Origin: Nocardia transvalensis NBRC 15921
GTDB lineage: Bacteria > Actinomycetota > Actinomycetes > Mycobacteriales > Mycobacteriaceae
Direction of reading: 5' to 3'
Assembly: GCF_000308875.1 (NCBI RefSeq)
Contig: NZ_BAGL01000007.1
Location: forward strand, 16,227-80,226
Length of the DNA stretch: 64,000 bases
Under the pieces are notes generated by a model, which was given only the letters and a program-made list of their open reading frames with translations, did no database searches and had not been told where the DNA came from. Of this stretch, positions 16,826 through 26,005 are shown one piece after another. The position numbers and the translations under genes are program-made. Each line of letters starts with the position of its first letter. The first letter of the stretch is position 1.

Positions 16826-16993
16826 CTATTCGCTCCGGGTGCTGGGTGCGATTCCGAGCATCGACAGCAGCATCCGGCATTCGTCGGCGTCGGTGGCGTA
16901 TGCGGCCACGACGCGCTGGGCCTGCCGTGCGGTCTCGTCGGCGAGCGGCTCCAGATCGTCGTCCGCGATGTCGTTGGCGCCCTTCGCGGCCAT
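16826..16993 (-). CDS. Conserved-looking 55-aa acidic protein upstream of otsA
   Basis: A short frame with AGAGGA about five bases before its ATG-ATG start. The product is acidic, starts [20 protein letters not shown], contains two predicted helices, and ends with [25 protein letters not shown] sequence (shown here in part). It has one Cys and no membrane segment. Codon use fits the neighbours, so it is likely real. It lies on the same strand 56 bases upstream of otsA and may be co-transcribed. I do not recognise a function. Confidence 0.65.
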   Translation of the reverse strand: MAAKGANDIADDDLEPLADETARQAQRVVAAYATDADECRMLLSMLGIAPSTRSE

Positions 16994-17055
16994 CATCGTG
17001 TCCTCTCGGCTCGGGGTCGTGTCAGGTCGTGAGATGTCAATGGTATCGGGCCTAC

Positions 17056-17107
17056 GTATCCGCGCATTCCACGTGGGCCGGTGGCGAAACGCTCGACGCG
17101 CGGATAC
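17056..17107. promoter_or_regulatory. Inverted repeat upstream of the alpha/beta-hydrolase gene
   Basis: Perfect 10-bp arms GTATCCGCGC and GCGCGGATAC separated by 32 bases, in the divergent region between the 55-aa gene and the hydrolase gene. It could be two half-sites of a regulator. Just after it TATACC sits where a -10 box could be. Binding protein unknown. Confidence 0.4.
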
Positions 17108-17158
17108 CTATACCGTGGGGAGTGGAGTACGAAACACGGAAAGAAGGGTCCCAGCATC

Positions 17159-17998
17159 ATGCCGTTGGCCACGGTGAACGGAATCTCGCTGAACTACCAG
17201 GTGAAGGGGGACAGGGCCAAGGGCACCGACATCAAGGGCGCCGCACCGCTGATCGTGCTGATCATGGGCACCGGGAGTCCGGGCCGGGTGTGGGAGCTGC
17301 ATCAGGTGCCCGCATTGCTCGCGGCCGGCTACCGGGTGTGCACGTTCGACAATCGGGGCATCGCGCCGTCGAGTGAATCCGCGCACGGCATCGTCATCGA
17401 CGACATGGTCAAGGACACCGCCGGTCTGATCGAACTGCTCGACGAGGGCCCGGCCCTGGTCGCGGGTACCTCGATGGGCGCGCGGGTGGCGCAGGAGCTG
17501 GCGCTGGCCCGCCCGGACCTGGTGCGCAAGGCCGTCTTCATGGCCGGGCACGGACGCCTCGACCAGTTCCAGAAGACGCTGTCGCTGGGCGAGCACGAAC
17601 TCGACGCGAGCGGCACGAAGCTGCCGGCCAAGTACGACGCCGCGCTCACCGCCGTGATGAACCTGTCCCCGGCCACCATGGCCGATCCGAACTCCGCCCG
17701 CGACTGGCTGGATCTGTTCGAATTCACCGGCGGTCCCGTATCGCCCGGGATTCGCGCGCAGCGTCGCATGGATCACGACTTCGACCGCCTGCAGGCGTAC
17801 CGCGGAATCAAGGTGCCCTGCCTGGCCGTCGGATTCGCCGACGATCGGATGATTCCGGCATACCTCACCCGCGAGGTCGCCGACGTCATCCCCGGCGCTC
17901 GCTACCAGGAGATTCCCGATGCCGGGCACTACGGCTACCTGGAGCGGCCCGAGGCGGTCAACAAGGTTCTGCTCGACTTCTTCGGTGGTGCGAGGTAA
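17159..17998 (+). CDS. Alpha/beta-hydrolase
   Basis: 279-aa alpha/beta-hydrolase fold protein. The start is the ATG giving MPLATVNGISLNY, preceded by GAAGGG. The nucleophile elbow is GTSMG (AGTSMGARVAQELA), the acid probably in GFADDRMIP and the histidine in DAGHYGYLERP near the C-terminus; an oxyanion-hole segment IMGTGSPGRVW occurs early. No signal peptide, so cytoplasmic. The fold covers esterases, lipases and C-C hydrolases and I cannot choose among them. It carries its own promoter region with an inverted repeat. Confidence 0.8.
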   Translation: MPLATVNGISLNYQVKGDRAKGTDIKGAAPLIVLIMGTGSPGRVWELHQVPALLAAGYRVCTFDNRGIAPSSESAHGIVIDDMVKDTAGLIELLDEGPALVAGTSMGARVAQELALARPDLVRKAVFMAGHGRLDQFQKTLSLGEHELDASGTKLPAKYDAALTAVMNLSPATMADPNSARDWLDLFEFTGGPVSPGIRAQRRMDHDFDRLQAYRGIKVPCLAVGFADDRMIPAYLTREVADVIPGARYQEIPDAGHYGYLERPEAVNKVLLDFFGGAR

Positions 17999-18104
17999 CC
18001 GACCAACCGTAACGTCGGCCTTGCTAGGGTCGACACATCGCTCGGGGGGTTTTCGAATCCCCGCGCGTTCCCCCGTACACAGCGCACGTATCCAGTGAGG
18101 TGAA

Positions 18105-18347
18105 ATGAGCACCAACCCGTTCGACGACGAGGACGGCCGGTTCTTCGTTCTGGTCAACGACGAGGAGCAGCATTCCCTGTGGCCGGCCTTCGCCGAGGTT
18201 CCGGCCGGATGGCGAGTGGTTTTCGGCGAGGACAGCCGCGCTGCCTGCGTCGAATACGTCGAGAAGAACTGGACCGATATGCGGCCCAAGAGCCTGCGTG
18301 ACGCGATGGCCGCCGACGACGCGGCCCGGCAGGCCGCCCAGTCCTGA
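18105..18347 (+). CDS. MbtH-like protein, not next to an NRPS
   Basis: 80-aa MbtH-family protein with the hallmark spacing of Trp residues: [33 protein letters not shown] and [11 protein letters not shown] (each quoted in part). MbtH proteins bind and activate adenylation domains of non-ribosomal peptide synthetases. GAGGTGA precedes the ATG. No synthetase gene lies within the window, so this is an orphan copy that must act on an NRPS encoded elsewhere, such as a mycobactin-like or other siderophore synthetase. Confidence 0.9.
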   Translation: MSTNPFDDEDGRFFVLVNDEEQHSLWPAFAEVPAGWRVVFGEDSRAACVEYVEKNWTDMRPKSLRDAMAADDAARQAAQS

Positions 18348-18464
18348 TCCGCGGTACCCGAGAGATACTGCGCACGGACGGCTACGACGCGGCGGCTGCG
18401 TGATCCCCGTTTCCGGGATTCCGCAGTCGCCGTGGCCGAGCCCGTGCGCGGATGATCCCAACTT

Positions 18465-18494
18465 TTCGGTGCGACCGCCGATCCCGGCTATGAT
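18465..18494 (+). promoter_or_regulatory. Promoter of tRNA-Thr
   Basis: A near-consensus -10 box TATGAT lies 13 bases before the mature tRNA; TTCGGT, 18 bases upstream of it, is a weak -35 candidate. Confidence 0.5.
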
Positions 18495-18507
18495 GACACC
18501 GTTTTCC

Positions 18508-18579
18508 GCCTCCTTAGCTCAGTGGTAGAGCACCGCTCTTGTAAAGCGAAGGTCGTCGGTTCAATCCCGACAGGGGGCT
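18508..18579 (+). tRNA. tRNA-Thr(UGU)
   Basis: 72-nt cloverleaf without encoded CCA. Acceptor arms GCCTCCT and AGGGGGC pair through all seven positions with one G-U; D-arm AGCTCAGTGGTAGAGC; anticodon loop CTTGTAA with anticodon TGT reads ACA; T-arm GTCGG-TTCAATC-CCGAC. Followed after ten bases by a strong terminator hairpin. Confidence 0.96.
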
Positions 18580-18589
18580 CGGCCCCACA

Positions 18590-18622
18590 CGAACGGCCCC
18601 GGATCTGCTCCGGGGCCGTTCG
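18590..18622 (+). terminator. Terminator hairpin after tRNA-Thr
   Basis: Perfect 14-bp stem CGAACGGCCCCGGA with a 5-nt loop TCTGC. There is no T-tract, as is common for strong hairpins in high-GC actinobacteria. It separates the tRNA from phoP. Confidence 0.85.
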
Positions 18623-18702
18623 CATGTTCTCGGGCAGTGCGCGGGGCGTTCCCAGGAAACTCCCAGCGGAGGCACAGCGTGCTCGGCGGCCGGGGGAGCA
18701 CT

Positions 18703-19449
18703 ATGGGCGTTATGAATGGTCAGCCTGCCGAACGGACGCCGGAGGCCCGGGTGCTGGTGGTCGACGACGAACCGATGATCGTCGAGCTGCTCACCGTGAG
18801 CCTGCGGTATCAGGGATTCGAGGTCGCGTCCGCGGCGAACGGGGCCGAGGGGCTGGACCGGGCCCGCGCCTTCCGCCCGGACGCGTTGATCGTCGACGTC
18901 ATGATGCCGGGTATGGACGGATTCGGCCTGCTGCGGCGGCTGCGCGCCGACGGTATCGATGCTCCCGTCCTGTTCCTCACCGCCCGCGACGAGGTGGAGG
19001 ACAAGATCACCGGCCTCACGCTGGGCGCCGACGACTACGTCACCAAGCCCTTCAGCCTCGAGGAGGTGGTGGCGCGGTTGCGGGTGATCCTGCGCCGCTC
19101 CGGTCACACGGTGGAGGAACGGAAGTCCTCGCGCCTGCGGTTCGAGGACATCGAACTCGACGACGACACCCACGAGGTGTGGAAGGCGGGCGAACCGGTC
19201 GCCCTGTCGCCGACCGAGTTCACCCTGCTGCGGTACTTCATGGTGAACGCGGGCACGGTGCTCAGCAAGCCGCGGATCCTGGATCACGTGTGGCGCTACG
19301 ACTTCGGCGGCGAGGTCGGCGTGGTCGAAACCTACGTCTCCTACCTGCGCAAGAAGGTCGACACCGGGCCGGACCGGCTGATCCACACGCTGCGCGGAGT
19401 CGGCTACGTCATGCGCGCGCCCAGTCGCAGCAAGTCGTCGGTGAAATGA
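18703..19449 (+). CDS. phoP: Response regulator PhoP
   Basis: 248-aa OmpR/PhoB-family regulator. Receiver domain: acidic pair at residues 21-22 (VVDDEP), phospho-acceptor Asp65 (DVMMPGMDG), Thr in LFLTARDE and Lys in YVTKPFS. C-terminal winged helix: EVWKAGEPVALSPTEFTLLR and VVETYVSYLRKKVDTG (in part). The sequence is very close to M. tuberculosis PhoP, which controls virulence-associated lipids, pH and magnesium responses. Start at the ATG with GGGGAG five bases upstream; an in-frame ATG three codons later is possible. Overlaps phoR by four bases; the HIT gene next door is also in mycobacterial order. Confidence 0.93.
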   Translation: MGVMNGQPAERTPEARVLVVDDEPMIVELLTVSLRYQGFEVASAANGAEGLDRARAFRPDALIVDVMMPGMDGFGLLRRLRADGIDAPVLFLTARDEVEDKITGLTLGADDYVTKPFSLEEVVARLRVILRRSGHTVEERKSSRLRFEDIELDDDTHEVWKAGEPVALSPTEFTLLRYFMVNAGTVLSKPRILDHVWRYDFGGEVGVVETYVSYLRKKVDTGPDRLIHTLRGVGYVMRAPSRSKSSVK

Positions 19450-20921
19450 GCCAGGGGCCGGGCGCCACCGTGCGCCGAGCCCTTTCGCATCGACTGGCGG
19501 CGGTCCCGCTGCGGGTCACGCTGGTCGTGGCGCTGGTGCTGCTGGCCGGACTGGGGCTGCTGGTCTCGGGCGTCGCGGTCACCTCGGCGATGCGTAATGT
19601 CCTGATGGACAAGGTGGATCGGCAACTGGTCGAGGCCTCCCGCACCTGGGCCGCGCCGGACGCGCCGCCGCCGGAACGGCTGCCGATGCGGCCGGGGCGC
19701 GAGCGGCCGCCGGCCCTGTTCTATGTGCGGATCCAGGGTTCGGACGGGAATCAGCGGCTGGCGCTGAACTCCGGATCCTCGGTGCCCGACCTGCCCGCCG
19801 ATCTCACGGGGCGACCGCGGACCGTCGGATCCGTGGACGATCCGGAGGACCGCTGGCGCGCCGTGCGGGTGGTGTCGCTCGACGGCACCAGCGTGGTCGC
19901 GCTGCGGCTGGATCAGACCGAGAACATCATCGACCGGCTGATCGGGTTGCAGGTGGTGGTCGGGGCGATCGTGCTGGCGGTGCTGGCGGTGGTGGCGTAC
20001 TTCGTGATCCGGCGCAGCCTGCGCCCGCTGCGGGCGGTGGAGACGACCGCCGCCGCCATCGCGGGCGGCGATCTGCATCGGCGAGTTCCCGTGCGCGGCA
20101 CCGATACCGAGGTCGATCGGCTGTCGCAGTCGCTGAACGGCATGCTCTCGCAGATCCAGCACGCCTTCGCCGCCACCGAGGCCTCGGAGGAGTCGGCCCG
20201 GCGGTCGGAGGCCAACATGCGGCGGTTCGTCGCCGACGCCAGCCACGAGCTGCGCACGCCGCTCACCACGATCAAGGGCTTCGCCGAGCTGTATCGGCAA
20301 GGGGCGCTTGCGGATCCGGCGCTGTTCATGGATCGGATCGAACGCGAATCGAATCGGATGAGCCTGCTGGTGGAGGATCTGCTGATGCTGGCCCGGCTGG
20401 ACGCGCAGCGCCCGCTGGACCGCCGTCCCGTCGATCTGCTCGCCCTGGCCAGCGATGCCGTGCACAGCGCCCGCGCGGTCGACGCCGCGCAACGCCCGGA
20501 GGGGCCGAGCCGCGTCATCGATCTCGAAATACGTTCCGGTGCAGGCACATTGGAGATCTCCGGGGACGAGGCGAGACTGCGGCAGGTGCTGTCCAATCTG
20601 GTGAACAACGCGCTCGTGCACACCCCGCCGGAGGCTGCGGTGGCGGTGCGACTGACCCCCGCCGCCGACGAGGTGATGCTCGAGGTCGCCGACACCGGGC
20701 CCGGCCTGCCCGACGATCAGGCCGGTCGGATCTTCGAGCGCTTCTATCGCACGGACGCCTCGCGCAGCCGTGACAGCGGCGGCACCGGGCTGGGGCTGTC
20801 CATCGTCCAGGCGCTGGTGGCCGCCCACGGCGGCACCGTCGAGGTGCGCACCGCCATGGGGGAGGGCACCACCTTCACCGTCCGGCTGCCGCGCGCTCAG
20901 TCCGGGACGTTGGCGCCGTAG
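19446..20921 (+). CDS. phoR: Sensor histidine kinase PhoR
   Basis: 491-aa two-helix membrane kinase. Helix 1 ([21 protein letters not shown]), an extracytoplasmic sensor of about 110 residues, helix 2 ([19 protein letters not shown]), HAMP ([20 protein letters not shown]), phosphorylated His in [16 protein letters not shown], then the ATPase boxes [21 protein letters not shown] and [13 protein letters not shown] overlaps the phoP stop, as expected for coupled expression of a cognate pair. Its 3' end overlaps the convergent HIT gene by 25 bases. Confidence 0.93.
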   Translation: MSQGPGATVRRALSHRLAAVPLRVTLVVALVLLAGLGLLVSGVAVTSAMRNVLMDKVDRQLVEASRTWAAPDAPPPERLPMRPGRERPPALFYVRIQGSDGNQRLALNSGSSVPDLPADLTGRPRTVGSVDDPEDRWRAVRVVSLDGTSVVALRLDQTENIIDRLIGLQVVVGAIVLAVLAVVAYFVIRRSLRPLRAVETTAAAIAGGDLHRRVPVRGTDTEVDRLSQSLNGMLSQIQHAFAATEASEESARRSEANMRRFVADASHELRTPLTTIKGFAELYRQGALADPALFMDRIERESNRMSLLVEDLLMLARLDAQRPLDRRPVDLLALASDAVHSARAVDAAQRPEGPSRVIDLEIRSGAGTLEISGDEARLRQVLSNLVNNALVHTPPEAAVAVRLTPAADEVMLEVADTGPGLPDDQAGRIFERFYRTDASRSRDSGGTGLGLSIVQALVAAHGGTVEVRTAMGEGTTFTVRLPRAQSGTLAP

Positions 20922-21322
20922 CCGAGATCGCGCAGGGCCTGTTTGATCTTGGCCTGGGCCTCGTCCAGGGACTCCGGGGTCGGTTCCGGATCGGCCTGGG
21001 AGATGTTGAAATCGCCGAGTTCGAAGGCGGGGAACACGTGCACGTGCAGGTGCGGCACCTCCAGCCCGGCGATGAGCAGGCCCGCGCGCGGCGCCTCCCA
21101 CGCGGCGCGCACGGCCCGCCCGATCTTCTGCGCCACGCCGTTGAGCCGCGCGAAGGTGTCCGGATCGACGTCCTGCCACTGGTCGATCTCCTTGCGAGGC
21201 ACGACGAGCGTATGCCCCTGGGTGACCGGTGCGATGGTGAGGAACCCGACGAACTCGTCGTCCTCCCACACGAACCGTCCGGGGATCCGGCCGTCGATGA
21301 TCGCGCTGAATACAGAAGCCAT
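20897..21322 (-). CDS. HIT-family nucleotide-binding protein (Rv0759c-like)
   Basis: 141 aa. The histidine triad is [10 protein letters not shown], about two-thirds along, preceded by a segment typical of the family ([14 protein letters not shown]). HIT proteins hydrolyse or transfer nucleotide monophosphates. The C-terminal 40 residues are acidic and likely helical. In M. tuberculosis an HIT protein gene also directly follows phoR in convergent orientation, which supports the locus assignment. Tail-to-tail overlap with phoR may cause antisense interference. Confidence 0.88.
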   Translation of the reverse strand: MASVFSAIIDGRIPGRFVWEDDEFVGFLTIAPVTQGHTLVVPRKEIDQWQDVDPDTFARLNGVAQKIGRAVRAAWEAPRAGLLIAGLEVPHLHVHVFPAFELGDFNISQADPEPTPESLDEAQAKIKQALRDLGYGANVPD

Positions 21323-21429
21323 GAATCGAGTCTATTGAGGAATTTCCCGGATCCCCGGACGGGGCGGGCAGGGGGTTGTCCGGTCGATACCCGCAGGACG
21401 GTGGAAGGACGTCACCTAAGCTGTGTCGG

Positions 21430-22707
21430 GTGCGAGTACTCGTCATCGGTTCCGGAGCCCGTGAACACGCCCTCGTGCTGGCCCTGCGGCGGGACCCGGG
21501 GGTGAGTGCCGTCGCGGCCGCGCCGGGCAACCCGGGCATGGCGCCGCACGCGGAGATTCGCGCCGTCGACCCGTGCAGTGCGGAGGCGGTGGTCGCGCTG
21601 GCTCGCGACCTCGAGGCGGATCTCGTGGTCATCGGGCCCGAGGTGCCGCTGGTCCTGGGCATCGCCGACGCGGTGCGCGCGGCGGGGATCGCCTGCTTCG
21701 GGCCGTCGGCCGCCGCGGCCCGGATCGAGGGCTCGAAGGCGTTCGCCAAGGATGTGATGTCGGCGGCCGGGGTGCTCACCGCCCACAGCGAGGTGGTCGA
21801 CCATCCGGGCGAACTGGACGCCGCGCTCGACCGGTTCGGTCCCACCTGGGTGGTGAAGGACGACGGCCTCGCCGCCGGCAAGGGCGTGGTAGTCACCTCC
21901 GACCGGCTGGCCGCCCGCGACCACGGCGCCGAACTGCTGGAGCAGGGTCATCCGGTGCTGCTGGAATCGTTCCTCGACGGGCCCGAGGTCTCGCTGTTCT
22001 GTCTCGTCGACGGCGAGACCGTGGTGCCGCTACTACCCGCGCAGGATCACAAGCGGGTCGGCAACGGCGACACCGGCCCCAACACCGGCGGCATGGGCGC
22101 GTACACCCCGCTGCCGTGGCTGCCCGCCGAGCGGGTCACCGAGATCGTCGACGATGTCGTGAAACCCGTTGCGGCGGAGATGGTCCGGCGCGGCGTGCCG
22201 TTCTCCGGCCTGCTCTACGCCGGGCTGGCGATCGGCCAGGCCGGGCCCGCTGTCGTCGAATTCAACTGCCGCTTCGGCGATCCCGAGACGCAGGCGGTGC
22301 TGGCGCTGCTGGACAGCCCGCTGGGCGCGCTGCTGTACGCCACGGCCACCGGCGCCCTCGCGCAATCCGAGGCGCCGCGCTGGATCGACGGCTCCGCGGT
22401 GACCGTGGTGCTGGCGGCGGAGAACTATCCCGGCCGCCCGCGCACCGGCGACGTCATCACCGGCACCGACGCCTCCGAGCCGAATACCGAAGTGCTGCAT
22501 GCCGGTACGTCCCAGCGCGACGACGGCGCCCTGCTCTCCGCGGGCGGCCGAGTCCTCAATGTCGTAGCCACCGGCGCCGACCTCACCGAGGCCCGCGAAC
22601 GCGCCTACCACCGCATCACCGGCATCAAACTCCCCGGCAGCCACTACCGCACCGACATAGCCCTGGCAGCGGTGGAGGACCGAATCTCCCTGCCCACCCG
22701 CGTGTAG
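21430..22707 (+). CDS. purD: Phosphoribosylamine-glycine ligase
   Basis: 425-aa ATP-grasp ligase that makes GAR, the second step of de novo purine synthesis. Motifs: start [19 protein letters not shown]-grasp lid ([20 protein letters not shown] in part), [20 protein letters not shown] and [12 protein letters not shown]. Length fits PurD. GTG start chosen because homologs begin with the hydrophobic VRVLVIGSG strand; the frame extends 18 codons upstream. Convergent with the M23 peptidase gene across a hairpin element. Confidence 0.96.
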   Translation: MRVLVIGSGAREHALVLALRRDPGVSAVAAAPGNPGMAPHAEIRAVDPCSAEAVVALARDLEADLVVIGPEVPLVLGIADAVRAAGIACFGPSAAAARIEGSKAFAKDVMSAAGVLTAHSEVVDHPGELDAALDRFGPTWVVKDDGLAAGKGVVVTSDRLAARDHGAELLEQGHPVLLESFLDGPEVSLFCLVDGETVVPLLPAQDHKRVGNGDTGPNTGGMGAYTPLPWLPAERVTEIVDDVVKPVAAEMVRRGVPFSGLLYAGLAIGQAGPAVVEFNCRFGDPETQAVLALLDSPLGALLYATATGALAQSEAPRWIDGSAVTVVLAAENYPGRPRTGDVITGTDASEPNTEVLHAGTSQRDDGALLSAGGRVLNVVATGADLTEARERAYHRITGIKLPGSHYRTDIALAAVEDRISLPTRV

Positions 22708-22761
22708 GCCCACCATCCGCCCGGGCCAGCCCAAGACTTCCACGCGCGCCGCCCAACATTT

Positions 22762-22784
22762 TTCCGGCACGCTTTCGGCCGGAA
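22762..22784 (+). repeat. Dispersed hairpin element, copy 3
   Basis: Arms TTCCGGC/GCCGGAA, loop ACGCTTTCG. It ends four bases before the reverse-strand stop codon of the peptidase gene and lies between convergent genes. Confidence 0.75.
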
Positions 22785-22788
22785 TCCA

Positions 22789-23787
22789 CTACCCCAGCTG
22801 AATCCCGTGGAACGCCAACCAGGGCTGGGGGTCGACGTGCTGGCCGTTGATCAGGATCTCGAAGTGCAGGTGGGGGCCGGTGGAGTCGCCGCGGTTACCG
22901 ACCCGGGCGATCTGCTGGCCGGTGCGTACGCGTTCGCCCACCGAGACGAAGAAGTCGTACATGTGGCCGTAGACGGAGATCGTGCCGTCGTCGTGGCGGA
23001 TGCGCACCCACAACCCGAAGCCCTGGGCCGGCCCGGCGTCGATGACGGTGCCGTCGGTGACCGCGTAGATCGGTGAGCCGATCGGCGCGGCGATATCGAT
23101 CCCGGCGTGGAAAGTGCCCCAGCGCTGGCCGAATCCGGAGGTGAACATCCCGCGCGCGGGGAGGACGAAACCACCGAGGCCCGGCAGGATGCCGCCCGGC
23201 AGCGAGGTGACCGTCCCGCCCAGCCAGGGCGCGGGCTGCCCGGAGACGGCGGCCGCCGCCTCGGCCTTGGCCCGTTCCAGGGTCGCGCGCGCCGCCGCGG
23301 CCACCACCTGCGATTCGCGGATGTGCTCGCCGTTGTTGATGGCGTTCAGATAGCGCTTGCTCGACTCCGGCGCCGACTGCACCTGGAGCGGGTACGCGAC
23401 CGGAACGCGCTGCGTACTGCCCTGTGCCAGAGCCACATCGGTGGGACGCGGCGCGGTGGCGTCGGCGGCCGCGAACAGCGCCACCACGACCACCCCGGCC
23501 ACGAGCACGCGATGCGTGATCAGCCAGCCGCGCAGGCGGGGCCACCGCTGCCGGAACTCCGCCCGCCAATCGGTATCCCGGATCGTCCGGACGGCCCAGC
23601 GCACATACGCCCACATCCGCGCGACCAGATCCCGCGCCCACGCCATCAGATCCCGGCCGCGGGCGATCAGATCCCGGACCTGACTCGCCCGGGAGGGCCG
23701 TTCCCGTCGCAGCGCCGAACGCCAGCCGGGGTGGAGCACCGTCCCACTCCCTGGCAAAACCTTCGCGCGGCGGGCCTGGTCAGGCAT
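22789..23787 (-). CDS. M23 (LytM-type) peptidoglycan endopeptidase, membrane-anchored
   Basis: 332 aa from the ATG giving MPDQARRAKVLPG; an upstream start would add 29 residues. A basic cytoplasmic segment of about 90 residues precedes one membrane helix (VLVAGVVVVALFAAADAT), then a linker with an Ala-rich coiled-coil-like helix (AAAARATLERAKAEAAAAV) and the C-terminal M23 domain (residues about 205-330). Zinc ligands are in HAGIDIAAP and GPHLHFEI, the latter with the HxH motif. All metal and catalytic positions appear intact, so it is probably an active cell-wall hydrolase. Confidence 0.88.
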   Translation of the reverse strand: MPDQARRAKVLPGSGTVLHPGWRSALRRERPSRASQVRDLIARGRDLMAWARDLVARMWAYVRWAVRTIRDTDWRAEFRQRWPRLRGWLITHRVLVAGVVVVALFAAADATAPRPTDVALAQGSTQRVPVAYPLQVQSAPESSKRYLNAINNGEHIRESQVVAAAARATLERAKAEAAAAVSGQPAPWLGGTVTSLPGGILPGLGGFVLPARGMFTSGFGQRWGTFHAGIDIAAPIGSPIYAVTDGTVIDAGPAQGFGLWVRIRHDDGTISVYGHMYDFFVSVGERVRTGQQIARVGNRGDSTGPHLHFEILINGQHVDPQPWLAFHGIQLG

Positions 23788-23914
23788 TCTGCCGACGATA
23801 ACAGGACGATCGGGCCCGTGGCAGCCGGGCGGCGCTGTGCACAGCCAGGTCTCAGGTACGAATCCGGTGGGCATACCCGCGTTGCGGGTGCGCGCGGTGT
23901 TCTACGGTCGTCGG

Positions 23915-25075
23915 GTGCGCAGTGAATCCCGCCGGTCGAATGTCCCGACCTTCTTCGTCATGGACGTGTGGAAGGCGGCCGCCGAGCGCGCCCGCACCCA
24001 CGGCGACGTGCTGGTGCTCGCCGCCGGGCAGCCGTCGACGCCCGCGCCCGCGCCGGTGCTGCGGGCCACGAAGGCGGCGCTGGACCACGAACTGCTCGGC
24101 TACACCGAGACATTCGGCGTCCTCCCGCTGCGCGAGGCGATCGCCGGCCACCACGCCCGCACCTACGGCGTCGACGTCGATCCCGACGACGTGGTCGTCA
24201 CGACCGGCTCGTCGGGCGCGTTCACGCTGATCTTCCTGGCCGCCTTCGATATCGGCGACACCGTCGTGGTCGCCCGCCCCGGCTATCCGGCCTACCGGAA
24301 CACGCTGGCCGCCCTGGGCTGCGAGGTGATCGAGCTGGACTGCGGCCCGCAGACCCGCTTCCAGCCGACGGTCGACATGCTCGAGGCGCTGCCGAAGCCG
24401 CCCGCCGGCCTGATCGTGGCCAGCCCGGCCAACCCGACCGGCACCATGATCGCCCCCGACGAACTCGCCGCGCTGGCGCGCTGGTGCGACGACCACGGGA
24501 CCCTGCTGATCTCCGACGAGATCTACCACGGCATCGTCTACGCCGATACCGAACCGACCGCCTCGGCCTGGGAGACCTCGCGCGAGTCCGTCGTCATCGG
24601 CTCGGTGTCGAAGTACTTCTCGATGACGGGCTGGCGGCTGGGCTGGATGCTTGCGCCGGCGGGCCTGCGCCCGGCGCTGCAGCGGCTGGCCTCGAATATG
24701 ACGGTCTGCCCGCCGGCCGTGTCCCAGTACGCGGCGGTGCACGCGTTCGGGCCCGAGGCCAAGGCCGAACTGGACGGTCACGTCCGCCGGTACGCGGACA
24801 ACCGCCGGCTACTGCTGGAGGGCCTGCCCGCGCTGGGGATCACGAAATTGGCTCCGGCCGACGGGGCCTTCTACGCCTACGCGGATATCGGCCATCTCAC
24901 CGACGACGCGAATCGGTGGTGCGCGGACTTGCTGGCGCACACGGGCGTGGCGATCGCCCCGGGCATCGATTTCGACACCGTCAACGGAAACCGCACGGTC
25001 CGTTTCTCATTCGCCGGGGCCACCGCCGACATCGAAGAGGCGCTGGTCCGGCTGGCGAAGTACCTGGACAAGTGA
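23915..25075 (+). CDS. PLP-dependent class I/II aminotransferase
   Basis: 386-aa fold-type I aminotransferase. Visible landmarks: VLAAGQPSTPAP (substrate loop), TTGSSGAFTLIFLAAF, ARPGYPAYRN, ASPANPTGTM, ISDEIYHGIVY and the PLP lysine in SVSKYFSMTGWRLGW, ending NGNRTVRFSFAG with the carboxylate-binding Arg. This resembles the aspartate/aromatic or alanine aminotransferase subgroup; substrate cannot be assigned. The GTG start was chosen to exclude an unlikely extension into the divergent promoter. It has its own divergent promoter with the M23 gene. Confidence 0.88.
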   Translation: MRSESRRSNVPTFFVMDVWKAAAERARTHGDVLVLAAGQPSTPAPAPVLRATKAALDHELLGYTETFGVLPLREAIAGHHARTYGVDVDPDDVVVTTGSSGAFTLIFLAAFDIGDTVVVARPGYPAYRNTLAALGCEVIELDCGPQTRFQPTVDMLEALPKPPAGLIVASPANPTGTMIAPDELAALARWCDDHGTLLISDEIYHGIVYADTEPTASAWETSRESVVIGSVSKYFSMTGWRLGWMLAPAGLRPALQRLASNMTVCPPAVSQYAAVHAFGPEAKAELDGHVRRYADNRRLLLEGLPALGITKLAPADGAFYAYADIGHLTDDANRWCADLLAHTGVAIAPGIDFDTVNGNRTVRFSFAGATADIEEALVRLAKYLDK

Positions 25076-25156
25076 ACAGCTACGCCGTCTGAGCAGCATC
25101 GATGTGCTAAGACTTTTCGGTCCCGGCCCCCTGGTGCGCTCGAATGGGGTAGAAAA

Positions 25157-25181
25157 GCGGTGGTTGTTTTTTCAACACCGC
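25157..25181. terminator. Stem-loop between the aminotransferase and TetR genes
   Basis: GCGGTG-G-TTG pairs with CAACACCGC (one bulged G) around a loop of six T. It could end the aminotransferase transcript; its loop of T means no T-tail follows. Confidence 0.4.
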
Positions 25182-25268
25182 GTGGTGGTTTGCCCACGCG
25201 AACCTGAATTGTCATAGATCGCACCGATTTGGCACGGATGAGCTGATGATGACTGGCACGATGACACG

Positions 25269-25940
25269 GTGATCACCGCGACGACACCGAAAGGCGAACG
25301 GCGTCGCCAAGCGTTGGTCGCGGCTGCCGCCGAGTTGCTGCTCGAGGGTGGATTCGATGCCGTGCGCCACCGTTCGGTGGCCACGCGCGCGGACCTCCCG
25401 CTGGCGTCGACGACCTACTACTTCGAGTCGCTCGAGGACCTGATCGCGCGCGCGGTCGAGTTCAGCGGCAACGCGGAACTCGAGGCGATGCGCCGCCGCG
25501 TCGGCGAGGTGACCCACCGCCGCCGCGGCGCCGACGCGACCGTCGACCTGATACTCGACCTCCTGGTCGGCGTGGACGGTCACGACGAGTTCGAGCGCGG
25601 CCAACTGATCGCGCGCTACGAGCGGTCGGTGGCCTCCGCGCGGCACCCGGAACTGCGCGACGTCCAGCTGCGCCTACGGAACCAACTGGAGGAGCTATTG
25701 GCCGACGTGCTGCGCCGGTCCGACCGGGTGGTGCGGCTCGAACAGCTGCGGCGGCTGGTCGCGGTGGTCGACGGTGCGGTGGTCGCGGCGCTGGCCGAAC
25801 AGGACCCCCAACCCCGCCGCGTGGCCCGCGGCGCTCTCCTCGAGCTGATCGACGTGATCGCCCCGCCGACCCCACAACACCCCCACCCGGCCCACCCACC
25901 CACGCAACACCCCCTCCCGCACCACACCACGACGGCCTGA
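25269..25940 (+). CDS. TetR-family transcriptional regulator
   Basis: 223 aa. N-terminal HTH: GERRRQALVAAAAELLLEGG then VRHRSVATRADLPLASTTYYF with the TetR ending YYFESLEDL. The ligand domain is helical and Arg-rich. The last 25 residues are low complexity (repeats of Pro, His and Thr) and look like non-conserved readthrough up to the stop codon, which directly abuts a hairpin element. GTG start. A TetR gene also lies between purD and purB in M. tuberculosis. The target is unknown; the upstream intergenic region is the natural candidate. Confidence 0.85.
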   Translation: MITATTPKGERRRQALVAAAAELLLEGGFDAVRHRSVATRADLPLASTTYYFESLEDLIARAVEFSGNAELEAMRRRVGEVTHRRRGADATVDLILDLLVGVDGHDEFERGQLIARYERSVASARHPELRDVQLRLRNQLEELLADVLRRSDRVVRLEQLRRLVAVVDGAVVAALAEQDPQPRRVARGALLELIDVIAPPTPQHPHPAHPPTQHPLPHHTTTA

Positions 25941-25963
25941 TTCCGGCCAAAAGCATGCCGGAA
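25941..25963 (-). repeat. Dispersed hairpin element, copy 4
   Basis: Arms TTCCGGC/GCCGGAA, loop CAAAAGCAT. Starts on the base after the TetR stop codon. The only copy group here not lying between convergent genes. Confidence 0.75.
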
Positions 25964-26005
25964 AACGGAATGGCACACCGCGCCGGAGGGTGAAGTGCCC
26001 TCCCC

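Noticed and set aside
18105..18347. Siderophore or NRPS cluster around mbtH
   Set aside because: No adenylation, condensation or carrier domains in any frame nearby.
18508..18579. Integration (att) site at the tRNA-Thr 3' end
   Set aside because: No integrase gene and no second copy of the tRNA 3' end found in the window.
18522..19445. Upstream extension of phoR overlapping the tRNA and phoP
   Set aside because: Antisense-like composition; the ATG overlapping the phoP stop is the proper start.
21323..21429. Riboswitch upstream of purD
   Set aside because: The 107-base gap shows no recognisable purine or other riboswitch structure.
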